Program-made: the position numbers and the translations under genes | Shown: piece after piece, positions 33,304 through 41,710 of the stretch | How positions within the stretch are numbered: the stretch's first letter is position 1 | Layout: the number at the start of each line of letters is the position of its first letter | Assembly (NCBI GenBank): GCA_002343775.1 | Contig: DDSH01000022.1 | Span: forward strand, 155,599 to 219,598 | Length of the DNA stretch: 64,000 nucleotides | Direction of reading: 5' to 3' | Source: Anaerolineales bacterium UBA2395 | Lineage (GTDB): Bacteria; Chloroflexota; Anaerolineae; Anaerolineales; Villigracilaceae | Notes under the pieces: model-generated | Databases searched by the model: none | What the model saw: the letters and a program-made list of their open reading frames with translations, nothing else | Told to the model about the DNA's origin: nothing

Positions 33304-36039
33304 ATGACTGACACCTCTACTACAACCTCACCGACGCTCAAACCGATCCTCCCCGCGTATGGACGCCTCCGGGTGGTGTGGAGCGCAACCCGTTATCTGC
33401 TTTCGAAGGCGATCCTGATCGCTGTTACGATTTTTATCGGGGTCTTTGTTACGATCATTGTCGCCAACCGTCCTGTATCTCTTGGGTACTATATTGCACA
33501 GCCGCAAGTCGAAGCGAACATCGAATCGCAGATCGACCGCTACATCCGTTCCCAGAGCAATACATCCCTTTCAAGAGAAGAAACAGCCGAGCTCCGCGAA
33601 GATTTGCGTGAAGAAGCGGGATTAAACCTGCCGTATCTGTCGCGCCATTTTCTGTGGACGCTCAAGGCGCTCAGTTTCGATTGGGGACGCATCACACAGA
33701 CAAGAGTGCCAAATCTTTGGGGCAACCAAAGAGACGTGGATATTCGCGGCATCATTCTGGAATATTTTCCAAACACCCTTCTACTGGTCGGCACAGCCAA
33801 TTTACTTGTCTTTATGATCGGGATCCCCCTTTCGTTATACCTTGCCCGTCATTATGGCAACCTGGTTGACCGCATCATCTCGCTGCTCTCGCCTCTTTCT
33901 TCCGTGCCAAGCTGGGTGATCGGGATTCTGCTGATCTCGATCTTTGCCGTGGAGTTACGCTGGCTGCCTGTGAGCGGCATGTTCGATACGCTCCCGCCGG
34001 AGACCCAAATCGGCTATGTGGAAGTGGTGGCACGGCACATGATCCTGCCGGTGCTTGCCATTGTGATCAGCCTGTTGTTTCAGCTGGTCTATACCTGGCG
34101 CACTTACTTTGTGATCTATTCAGAAGAAGACTACGTGGACCTGGCGAAAGCCAAGGGATTGCCGGTCAAGATCCTGCAACAAAAATACATCCTGCGCCCC
34201 ACCCTGCCATATGTCATTACCAGCTTTGCACTGGTCCTGGTCGGTTTTTGGCAAATGACCATGGCGTTGGAAGTCGTCTTCCAATGGCCCGGCATCGGCT
34301 GGTTGTACATCAAGCAGGGATTGCCCAATTACTGGGGCGAATCCATGTACCCGGGCGAATTGCTGATTGCCATTGGGATCGTGGTCATTTTCGCTTATTT
34401 GCTGGGCATGGTGGTCTTCCTGCTCGACATCATTTACGTCTTGATCGACCCCCGCGTCCACATCACCACCTCCGACAACACAGCACAAGCCAGGCAAAAT
34501 CAATCGGTTTCCGAATGGCGAAACAGCCTGTTGGAGTGGCTGAAGCGTAGTCGAAGCAATCTGCGGGCGACCTCTGCCAGGGCTTCGAAAGAAGCGGGAC
34601 AGCCGGTTGGCGAACAGTTGACCCGCGCCTTGAAGCAAAGTTCGGCGGCAATCGCCAGATGGACGCGCTTCTTCCTCACGGAGGTGCGGCGTTACCCATC
34701 TGCGTTGGTTGGGCTGGCGATCATTCTCTTGCTGGTGATCGGCTCGATCACGGCGCTGGTTGTGTATCCCTACGAGCAGATCGGCACCTTATGGAATACC
34801 GAGCGCCTGAGCGGCAAGCCGCGCATTCCACGTCTTGCCCAGCCGGAGTGGATCAACCTGTTCCGGCGCGAAAAGTTACTTTCTGTGATCGCTCTCGATG
34901 AAGCCAACCCTGCCGTGAGCCGCTTCGATGAATCCCTCTCGAACGGCTGGACGCAGTCTAGCATTACTTACACCATCGATTACCGTTACAGTGGCTTCCC
35001 GCAGGAAATGTTCCTGTTCATTGACGCGGAATTTTTGGAAAAACGCCCCTTTGTCTCTGCCAAATGGATCACGCCGGATGGGCGCGAGATCGACCTGAAA
35101 AATGTGTCGATCACTTCCAGCCTGACCTACAACTTCAACAACAGCATCAACGCGCAACGGTTCGTCGCTCAAAACCCGAACTGGCAAAAGTGGTTCAACT
35201 TCGGGCAGATCAACACGACGCCGGAATTCCATGTCCTGTTTGCCGACCCCAAGGCAGATACACCCCGCCCCCTGCAGGGGACCTATCAACTTCAGATCAG
35301 CGGGCTGACCTTCGAACCGGATGCCACACTACATACGGAATTTGTACTGCTGGGTCAGGTGTACGGCTTGGCAGGTACGGATTATCTGCGGCGCGAGTTG
35401 GTCGTCCCGCTGCTGTGGGGCATGCCCTTCGCGCTGGTCTTCGGGCTGACCGGGGCGTTCGTAACCACCATTCTCGCCATGCTGATCGCTGCCACGGGCG
35501 TGTGGTTTGGCGGCTGGGTGGATAACTTGATCCAACGCCTGACGGAAGCGAACATGATCTTGCCGGTACTGGCGATGAGCGTGCTGGCATATGCGCTTCT
35601 GGGTTTGGACCTGTGGGTGATTCTCGGGATTATCATCGTGCTCAACGTCTTCGGCACTCCGGCAAAGACATTCCGCTCGGCGTTCCTGCAAATCAAGGAA
35701 GCGCCTTACATCGAAGCCGCCCGCGCCTATGGAGCCAGAAACTCGCGCATCATTCTCAATTATCTTATTCCGCGCATCATGCCGATCTTGATCCCCCAAT
35801 TGGTTACGCTCATCCCCAGTTTCGTCTTCCTCGAAGCCACGCTGGGATTGTTCAACATCAAATCGACCTACCCGACCTGGGGACGCATCATCTATCAAGG
35901 CTTGTCGAATGGGGCGTTGTACGGCTCGCGCTTTTGGGTGCTGGAGCCGATTGCGTTACTACTTCTGACCGGCTTGGCGTTTTCGATCCTAGGAATTGCG
36001 CTCGAGCGGATTCTTAATCCGCGCCTGCTGGATAAGTGA
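33304..36039 (+). CDS. Fused DppB-DppC-type peptide/nickel ABC transporter permease
   Basis: A 911-residue protein containing two complete permease halves. The first half (to about residue 400) is DppB-like with the ATPase-contact EAA loop EEDYVDLAKAKGLPVKIL; the second half (from about 470) is DppC-like with EAPYIEAARAYGARNSRIIL. Between the first helix of the DppC half and its core lies an extracytoplasmic insert of roughly 190 residues. The halves are normally separate genes. No ATPase or binding protein is adjacent. Start at 33304 chosen because an extended -10 box lies immediately upstream; a TTG-like longer frame from 33259 would include the promoter. Confidence 0.88.
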   Translation: MTDTSTTTSPTLKPILPAYGRLRVVWSATRYLLSKAILIAVTIFIGVFVTIIVANRPVSLGYYIAQPQVEANIESQIDRYIRSQSNTSLSREETAELREDLREEAGLNLPYLSRHFLWTLKALSFDWGRITQTRVPNLWGNQRDVDIRGIILEYFPNTLLLVGTANLLVFMIGIPLSLYLARHYGNLVDRIISLLSPLSSVPSWVIGILLISIFAVELRWLPVSGMFDTLPPETQIGYVEVVARHMILPVLAIVISLLFQLVYTWRTYFVIYSEEDYVDLAKAKGLPVKILQQKYILRPTLPYVITSFALVLVGFWQMTMALEVVFQWPGIGWLYIKQGLPNYWGESMYPGELLIAIGIVVIFAYLLGMVVFLLDIIYVLIDPRVHITTSDNTAQARQNQSVSEWRNSLLEWLKRSRSNLRATSARASKEAGQPVGEQLTRALKQSSAAIARWTRFFLTEVRRYPSALVGLAIILLLVIGSITALVVYPYEQIGTLWNTERLSGKPRIPRLAQPEWINLFRREKLLSVIALDEANPAVSRFDESLSNGWTQSSITYTIDYRYSGFPQEMFLFIDAEFLEKRPFVSAKWITPDGREIDLKNVSITSSLTYNFNNSINAQRFVAQNPNWQKWFNFGQINTTPEFHVLFADPKADTPRPLQGTYQLQISGLTFEPDATLHTEFVLLGQVYGLAGTDYLRRELVVPLLWGMPFALVFGLTGAFVTTILAMLIAATGVWFGGWVDNLIQRLTEANMILPVLAMSVLAYALLGLDLWVILGIIIVLNVFGTPAKTFRSAFLQIKEAPYIEAARAYGARNSRIILNYLIPRIMPILIPQLVTLIPSFVFLEATLGLFNIKSTYPTWGRIIYQGLSNGALYGSRFWVLEPIALLLLTGLAFSILGIALERILNPRLLDK

Positions 36040-36074
36040 GTCGATGCTTTCGGGAAGATAAAGTTGATGGATGG

Positions 36075-36108
36075 AACCCGCTTCAAGTCGGACTTGAGGC
36101 GGGTTTTT
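36075..36108 (+). terminator. Terminator of the fused permease gene
   Basis: AACCCGC-TTCAAGTC pairs with GACTTGA-GGCGGGTT, closing a long stem, and is followed by a T-run. Confidence 0.88.
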
Positions 36109-36154
36109 CGTCTCAATGGCGGTACAATGGTCAAAATCTCCCAAAGGATGCACC

Positions 36155-36781
36155 ATGCTTCAATCAGATCTATTCAAATCAGCGAACCAATATGCCACGC
36201 TTGAAGAAGCGTTGAACGCGATCCGCGGATTGAAGGATGATCCGCTGGCGAATGCGGGCACGAACATCGTCATCAGCCGCGGCAACCCGGAAGCGAAACT
36301 GCTCATCATCGGGGAAGCGCCGGGTCCCGAAGAAAATATTAAAGGCAAGCCATTCGTCGGGCGTGCGGGGCAACTGTTGGATAAGATCCTCGAAGCGGCG
36401 AATTTCAATCCTGAAACCGATGTGTATATCACTAACTCGGTCTTCCGCCTGCCGCCCGGTGACGATGGCAAAGCCTTCCGCAAACCGACCGACGCTGAGA
36501 TCGAATTTTATCGCCCGTATGTGTTCGAGATCGTGCGATTGATCGACCCGCGCATCATCCTGTTGACCGGGAATGTGGCGTGCCAATCCGTCCTGAAAAA
36601 GACCGGCATCACTTCCCTGCGCGGGCAGTGGACCCAGAGCGGCGAGCGCTGGATCATGCCCATCTTCCATCCATCCTATCTGTTGCGAAATCCCTCGCGC
36701 GAACCCGGCTCGCCCAAAGCTCAAATGTGGGAAGACATCCGCGAGGTGCGCCGGAAGTATGATGAGTTGATCGGCAAATAA
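36155..36781 (+). CDS. Family-4-like uracil-DNA glycosylase without Fe-S cysteines
   Basis: A 208-residue protein with the family motifs LLIIGEAPGPEE, GKPFVGRAGQLLDKIL, YITNSVFRLPPG and FHPSYLLRNP. In characterised family 4 enzymes four Cys bind a [4Fe-4S] cluster, two near the N-terminus and two around the NxVKCRPP region. Here all four positions lack Cys (for example NSVFRLPP), and the only Cys is in NVACQSV. Catalytic glycine/proline-rich and His motifs remain. It may excise uracil with a cluster-free fold or have lost this role. AAAGGA precedes the ATG; TACAAT at 36123 is a likely -10. Confidence 0.85.
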   Translation: MLQSDLFKSANQYATLEEALNAIRGLKDDPLANAGTNIVISRGNPEAKLLIIGEAPGPEENIKGKPFVGRAGQLLDKILEAANFNPETDVYITNSVFRLPPGDDGKAFRKPTDAEIEFYRPYVFEIVRLIDPRIILLTGNVACQSVLKKTGITSLRGQWTQSGERWIMPIFHPSYLLRNPSREPGSPKAQMWEDIREVRRKYDELIGK

Positions 36782-36792
36782 ACTGACCATCG

Positions 36793-36868
36793 AACCACTA
36801 AGACTCCAAGACAGAAAAACACGAAGAACTATCTTTGAGACTTCGCGCCTTTGTGTCTTTGTGGTTTA
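36793..36868. repeat. Intergenic inverted repeat, AACCACNAAGAC type
   Basis: AACCACTAAGACTCCAAGAC at the left and TTTGTGTCTTTGTGGTT at the right are imperfect complements separated by about 35 bases. They fill the gap before the miaB promoter region. Confidence 0.55.
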
Positions 36869-36971
36869 AATCCCCCACCTTACAACCGAATTAATCGGAC
36901 ACTGAATCCAGACGAACTTGGTATAATTTGCGCCTGCCTCCCTCAAAGTAAAGGCGTTTTTAGGAGCACGC

Positions 36972-38309
36972 ATGAAATATCACATCTGGACCGAAGGCTG
37001 CCAAATGAACGTTGCCGATTCCCAGCGGGTCGGCTCGTCTTTGGAGCACCTCGGCTACACCCTTACCGACCTGCCCGAAGAAGCCGATGTCATCGTTCTG
37101 AACACATGCGTTGTGCGCCAGTCTGCCGAAGACAAGGCAATGGGGCGCGTCAGTTCGTTTAAGAAACTCAAAGAGAAAAACCCCAACCTGACCATAAATC
37201 TGATGGGCTGCCTCGTCGGCGTGCGCGGCGTGGAAAAGTTGAAAGCCAGACTTCCCTACGTGGATGTCTTCTCGCCTCCGTCTGACCCGTCGCCGTTGAT
37301 CTCGCACCTGACTCAGGGCGAAATCCGCTCGCTCGAAGACGCCGACACCACGCGCCGCTTCCTCATGATGGACGAGGAACTCAAACTGCCGGTTGCCGAA
37401 CAGGGCAAAACCGTCAGTGTGCATGTACCCATCGTGTATGGCTGTTCACATGCCTGCACATTCTGCATCATCCCTTACAAGCGCGGCATCGAACGTTCGC
37501 GCCCTGTCGGCGATATTGTTGCCGAAGTCCGCTCGCTGGCAAAGCAAGGCGTGAAAGAGATCACCCTGCTCGGTCAGATCGTTGACCGCTACGGCAAGGA
37601 CATTCCCGACGGTCCCAATCTCGCCGCGCTGTTGCGCATCATCCATGACGTGGAAGGCATCGAACGCATCCGCTTCCTGACCTCGCACCCCAACTACTTC
37701 GACGACGAGCTGATAGACACCATTGCCGAGTTGCCACGCGTCATGCCACATATCGAACTGCCGATCCAGGCAGGGGACGATCAAGTCCTCGAAAATATGA
37801 AGCGCGGATACACCCAGCAGCAATTCCGCGACCTCGTAGCGAAGATCCGCAAACAGATTCCCGATTGTTCCATCGCGACAGATATCATCGTCGGTTTCCC
37901 CGGCGAGACCGAGGAACAGTTCATGGAGACGTATCGCGTCTTAGCGGACCTCAAGTTGGATGTTGCCCATTTAGCCCGCTACTCCGTTCGAGAGGGCACC
38001 GTCGCCACCCGCCGCATGGTAGATGACGTAACCGACGAAGAGAAGATGCGCCGCTTCCGCATGTTGGAAGATTTACAGGAGCAGGTCGTCGGCGAGATCA
38101 ACCAGAAATATCTTGGCGATACCGTGACCGTGCTATTCGAGGAAAAGGTCAAGAACCGCTGGCGCGGACGCACCCCCACCAACAAACTGGTCTTCGTGGA
38201 AACCGAGGATGACCTGCGCGGCAAACTCCTGCCTGTCACCGTCACATGGACAGGTCCGTGGTCCATGCTGGCGACACTGGCAAAACAACCGGAATTGATT
38301 TCGATCTGA
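36972..38309 (+). CDS. miaB: tRNA-2-methylthio-N6-dimethylallyladenosine synthase
   Basis: A 445-residue radical-SAM methylthiotransferase. The N-terminal UPF0004 domain supplies cluster Cys in WTEGCQMNVADSQ, NTCVVRQSAEDKA and LMGCLVG; the radical-SAM motif is CSHACTFC in VYGCSHACTFCIIPYKRG; a TRAM domain ends the protein (GDTVTVLFEEKVKNRWRGRT). It thiomethylates i6A37 of tRNAs. AGGAG precedes the ATG and TATAAT at 36922-36927 is the likely -10. Confidence 0.95.
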   Translation: MKYHIWTEGCQMNVADSQRVGSSLEHLGYTLTDLPEEADVIVLNTCVVRQSAEDKAMGRVSSFKKLKEKNPNLTINLMGCLVGVRGVEKLKARLPYVDVFSPPSDPSPLISHLTQGEIRSLEDADTTRRFLMMDEELKLPVAEQGKTVSVHVPIVYGCSHACTFCIIPYKRGIERSRPVGDIVAEVRSLAKQGVKEITLLGQIVDRYGKDIPDGPNLAALLRIIHDVEGIERIRFLTSHPNYFDDELIDTIAELPRVMPHIELPIQAGDDQVLENMKRGYTQQQFRDLVAKIRKQIPDCSIATDIIVGFPGETEEQFMETYRVLADLKLDVAHLARYSVREGTVATRRMVDDVTDEEKMRRFRMLEDLQEQVVGEINQKYLGDTVTVLFEEKVKNRWRGRTPTNKLVFVETEDDLRGKLLPVTVTWTGPWSMLATLAKQPELISI

Positions 38310-38310
38310 T

Positions 38311-38342
38311 TTGTAGGGGCGGGGTTTCCCCCGCCCCTACAA
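38311..38342. repeat. REP-like palindrome, GTAGGGGC family
   Basis: Two perfect 14-base arms (TTGTAGGGGCGGGG and complement) around a four-base loop. It shares the GTAGGGGC core with palindromes in and beside the transposase gene at 59 kb. It directly follows miaB but lacks a T-run. Confidence 0.75.
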
Positions 38343-38355
38343 TATTTATGGGGTT

Positions 38356-38361
38356 TATAAT
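38356..38361 (+). promoter_or_regulatory. -10 box for leaderless AEC transporter transcript
   Basis: TATAAT ends nine bases before the ATG at 38371, predicting transcription from about 38368. No Shine-Dalgarno sequence is present. Confidence 0.6.
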
Positions 38362-38370
38362 TTCGCCATC

Positions 38371-39288
38371 ATGTCCTTTACCGAACTCACCACCACCTTT
38401 GCCAACAACCTGCTGCCCATTTTGCTCATCGCCGCGGCAGGCTACATTTTAGGAAAAACCCTCACCGTCGACTCGCGCACCATCGGGCGCATGGTCTTCT
38501 ACGTTTTCAGCCCCCTTCTTGTTTTCAATCTAATGGTCACCAGCCAGTTGAATTTGCAGCAGGCGCTCACCACCGTGGAATATACTACTGCTGTGATCCT
38601 CATCATGGGATTGCTTGCTTTCCTGGTCGGAAAAATCCTGCGGTTGGAACGTCCGCAATTGCTGGCGGTGATCCTCACAGTCGCGTTTGGAAACACGGGT
38701 AATTATGGGTTGCCGCTGGTCAAGTTCGCGTTCGGGGATGAAGCGCTGGCAATTGCGTCTATCTTTTATGTCACCACCACCATCCTATTCAATACGGCGG
38801 GTGTCGTCATTGCCTCGCTTGGGCATTTGGATTTGAAATCCGCTATACTGGGAGTATTCCGCTTGCCCATTCTGTATGCGGTCATCATCGCCTTGTTGGT
38901 CAAAGGTTTTGGGATTCAAATTCCGCTGCCCCTCTCGCGCACCATCGAGATCGCCGCGAACGGAGCCATTCCCGCCATGATCATCCTGCTCGGGCTGGAA
39001 CTGACCAAGATCGAATGGTCGCACAGTTTCCGCGCACTGGGTGCAGGCGTGTTGACCAAGCTGCTGCTCGGTCCGCTGGTGGGGCTGTTCATCGCCAGCC
39101 TGTTCGGCTTGCAGGGACATGCCCGGCAAGGCAGTGTCATCGAGGCGGCGATGCCCGCAGCCGTGGCAACGACGGTCGTTGCCACCGAGTACAACCTGCA
39201 ACCATCTTTGGTCACAGCAATCGTCTTCTTCGGCACCGCGCTCAGCCCGCTGACGCTCACGCCATTGTTGGTTTTTCTAGCGAGGTAA
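38371..39288 (+). CDS. AEC-family (auxin efflux carrier-like) transporter
   Basis: A 305-residue protein with about ten membrane helices in two inverted five-helix halves. Characteristic segments are LPILLIAAAGYILGKTL, AFGNTGNYGLPLVKFAFGD and AMPAAVATTVVATEYN. Bacterial members export or import organic acids such as malate or malonate; the substrate here is unknown. The start codon is directly downstream of a -10 box. Confidence 0.9.
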   Translation: MSFTELTTTFANNLLPILLIAAAGYILGKTLTVDSRTIGRMVFYVFSPLLVFNLMVTSQLNLQQALTTVEYTTAVILIMGLLAFLVGKILRLERPQLLAVILTVAFGNTGNYGLPLVKFAFGDEALAIASIFYVTTTILFNTAGVVIASLGHLDLKSAILGVFRLPILYAVIIALLVKGFGIQIPLPLSRTIEIAANGAIPAMIILLGLELTKIEWSHSFRALGAGVLTKLLLGPLVGLFIASLFGLQGHARQGSVIEAAMPAAVATTVVATEYNLQPSLVTAIVFFGTALSPLTLTPLLVFLAR

Positions 39289-39292
39289 TGAA

Positions 39293-40516
39293 ATGTCCGC
39301 TCCGCGCAATCTGTTGACAAAGATGCTCGTGGTCACGCTTTTCGTGGCAACCCTCTCCCTGAAACCGGCACAGGTTTCGGGTCAGGAAGGAATCGTGGTG
39401 GAGTCGCCCGGCGTGGCAGTGGATTTTGGAAGATCGATCACCTTCACGGCGAAGGTCACGGCATCGAGTTCCATTCAACAAGTTTCACTGCTTTTCCGCG
39501 AAGTCAACGAGGAAGTAACGCGCGTGGAAACACTGCAACCCGCCGGAGACGGTTCGGTGAGTTTTGTGTACGATGCCTCGTTGAACGTCATCCGTCCGTT
39601 CAGTTGGGTGGTGTTTTGGTTTCAGGCAACCCTGACCGATGGCAAGACCTACACCAGCGATGCCATCAAGTTCCAATACATGGACGACCGTTTTCCGTGG
39701 CGGCAGATCAACCAGGCGAACGTCACCATCAACTGGTATGCAGGCGATGATGCCTTTGGCGCATCGGCGTTGGATGTCGCCGGCGCGGGGCTGCTGGGCA
39801 TGAAAGATTTCGTCCCGATCTCGCTGACCGACCCGATCGATATTTATATTTATTCGAACGTCAACGACCTTCAAGATACGCTGCTGCTCGGTGGGCGCGA
39901 ATGGGCAGGCGGTCACGCGCATGCCGAACTCGGTGTGGTGCTGGTCTCGGTCCCGCCCGGCTCCAGCCAGTTCATCGAAATGGAAACCAAGATCCCGCAC
40001 GAACTCGCACACGTCATGTTGTTCCGCGCATTGGGCGACCAATACGACAGGCAGCCCGCTTGGCTGATCGAAGGCATCGCTTCGATGGTGGAACTGTACG
40101 CCAACCCGGATTATGCGCGCGCGTTGGAGATCGCCAGTGAAAACGATACATTAATTCCCTTTCTGGATCTGTGCGCTTCGTTCCCCGCCGATTCCGGTTC
40201 AGCGTTTCTGGCGTATGCCCAATCCCAATCCTTTGTCACCTACATCCGCGACTCGTTTGGCACGTCCGGCTTGGCACGGTTGACCAGTGCTTACAGTGAA
40301 GGTTTTAGTTGCGAACTCGGCGCCACCCAAGCGCTTGGTACTCCGCTCAGTCAGCTGGACCAACGCTGGCGCGAAACCGTGCTGGGGCAAAACGTTGGCG
40401 GTGTTGCCATGCGGAATCTCCTGCCATTCATCCTGCTTCTGCTGTTGGTCCTGGTCGTTCCCTTGTGGGGCACCATCGATCTGCTGCGCCATCGGAGCAG
40501 GAATTCAAATGGATAA
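39293..40516 (+). CDS. Membrane-anchored gluzincin-type metallopeptidase (peptidase MA-like)
   Basis: A 407-residue protein with an N-terminal signal sequence (LLTKMLVVTLFVATLSL), an extracytoplasmic beta-rich region, then the zinc motif HELAH in KIPHELAHVMLF and the third-ligand region QPAWLIEGIASMVELYA near residue 255. The C-terminus has one membrane helix (LLPFILLLLLVLVVPLWG) and a short basic tail. Probably an outward-facing peptidase; substrate unknown. It starts four bases after the AEC gene and overlaps the acylphosphatase gene by eight, so the three may be co-expressed. Confidence 0.85.
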   Translation: MSAPRNLLTKMLVVTLFVATLSLKPAQVSGQEGIVVESPGVAVDFGRSITFTAKVTASSSIQQVSLLFREVNEEVTRVETLQPAGDGSVSFVYDASLNVIRPFSWVVFWFQATLTDGKTYTSDAIKFQYMDDRFPWRQINQANVTINWYAGDDAFGASALDVAGAGLLGMKDFVPISLTDPIDIYIYSNVNDLQDTLLLGGREWAGGHAHAELGVVLVSVPPGSSQFIEMETKIPHELAHVMLFRALGDQYDRQPAWLIEGIASMVELYANPDYARALEIASENDTLIPFLDLCASFPADSGSAFLAYAQSQSFVTYIRDSFGTSGLARLTSAYSEGFSCELGATQALGTPLSQLDQRWRETVLGQNVGGVAMRNLLPFILLLLLVLVVPLWGTIDLLRHRSRNSNG

Positions 40517-40811
40517 CCAGATGAACGAAGAAAACGTACGGGTACATGTCTGGGTTAAGGGACGCGTGCAGGGTGTGGGCTTCCGCGCGCATGTGGAATA
40601 TCATGCCAGGCAGATCGGTGTGACGGGTTGGGTGCGCAACGTCGGCTGGAATACGGTCGAAGCCGTTGCCGAGGGGTCTCGTTCCCAGATCGAGCGGTTT
40701 ATCGAAATGATGAAAACCGGTCCGAATATTTCGCGCGTGGATGAGTCGCGGGTGGAGTATGAATCGGTCACAGGGGAATTTACCGGCTTCGGCATGAAGC
40801 GCAGCATGTAA
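40509..40811 (+). CDS. acyP: Acylphosphatase
   Basis: A 100-residue protein with the catalytic Arg in GRVQGVGFRAHVEYHAR and catalytic Asn in GWVRNVGWNTVEAVAEG. It hydrolyses acyl phosphates. AGGA precedes the ATG at 40509, which overlaps the metallopeptidase stop; a second ATG at 40521 is possible. Longer in-frame starts lie inside the upstream gene. Confidence 0.93.
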   Translation: MDNQMNEENVRVHVWVKGRVQGVGFRAHVEYHARQIGVTGWVRNVGWNTVEAVAEGSRSQIERFIEMMKTGPNISRVDESRVEYESVTGEFTGFGMKRSM

Positions 40812-40846
40812 AAAACGCGAGCCACAAACTCATCACGTTTTACGGC

Positions 40847-41554
40847 TTAGTTAAATCCCAGACCCCGTTCTTTCAACGATACCCATTTCCCCATGCCGAT
40901 CACCAAGTGGTCGAGCACATCAATATCCAGCAATTTGCCTGCCTGCACCATCGCGCGGGTGACAGCGACATCGTCCGGGCTGGGGGTGGGGTCGCCGCTC
41001 GGGTGGTTGTGTGTGACGATGATCGCTGAGGCGTTCGCGCGGATCGCCTCTTTGAATAATTCCCCCACCCGCACCTGCGAAGAATTGACCGAGCCTTTGT
41101 AAACCTCCACAATTGCCAGTACGCGGTTTCTCCTGTCCAACAAGATCACGCGCAAGTGCTCCTGCTCCAATGCAGACATCTCATATTGCACGAGCGCTGC
41201 CGCATCTGCCGGGCTGTTGATGGCAAGTTTTTCCTCGGGGGCTTCGAGCGTCAGCCGCCTGCCCAGTTCAATGGCGGCTTTGATCTGCGATGCCTTCGCT
41301 CCGCCCATGCCATGCTGATCCATCAATTCTTTGAACGGGGCGCGATGCAATCCTTGCAGCCCGCCGAGGTGGGTTAGTAAGCGTTGACCAACTTCCACGG
41401 CATTTTCTCCCGGCACACCCACTCGCAGAAGAATGGCGAGCAGCTCCGCATTTGTCAATGCCTGAGGTCCAAGCGCTGCCAGTCGTTCCCGCGGACGGTC
41501 TGATTCGTGCAAGTCTGAGATGCGATAGGTCGGTTTTTGTGTGGGGTCGCTCAT
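40847..41554 (-). CDS. radC: RadC-family JAB domain protein
   Basis: A 235-residue protein. The N-terminal helix-hairpin-helix-like part (LTNAELLAILLRVG) is followed by the MPN/JAMM domain with the zinc motif HNHPSGDPTPSPDD. The true function of RadC remains uncertain despite the DNA-repair name. GGGAG precedes the ATG. Convergent with the acylphosphatase gene. Confidence 0.94.
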   Translation of the reverse strand: MSDPTQKPTYRISDLHESDRPRERLAALGPQALTNAELLAILLRVGVPGENAVEVGQRLLTHLGGLQGLHRAPFKELMDQHGMGGAKASQIKAAIELGRRLTLEAPEEKLAINSPADAAALVQYEMSALEQEHLRVILLDRRNRVLAIVEVYKGSVNSSQVRVGELFKEAIRANASAIIVTHNHPSGDPTPSPDDVAVTRAMVQAGKLLDIDVLDHLVIGMGKWVSLKERGLGFN

Positions 41555-41678
41555 GGTCTCTCCCTGATGGTGGGTTGGCTAATTTTACAACGATTTTTCC
41601 AGCAAGTTTGCGAGCAAGGTTAATGTCATCTCATGTGTTGTTTTTAAGTCACTTACGACAGGTATGCTTTTTAAATGC

Positions 41679-41708
41679 AACGAGACCGGTTGTCCGGTCT
41701 CGTTTTTT
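41679..41708 (+). terminator. Strong hairpin with T-run on the plus strand
   Basis: Perfect 11-base arms (AACGAGACCGG and complement) around TTGT, followed by TTTT. It lies between two minus-strand genes, so its T-run faces the antisense direction; on the minus strand the hairpin has only a short T stretch. Confidence 0.7.
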
Positions 41709-41710
41709 AT

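Noticed and set aside
38311..38342. Rho-independent terminator of miaB
   Set aside because: The palindrome has no T-run after it on the plus strand; it fits the REP family better, though it may still slow transcription.
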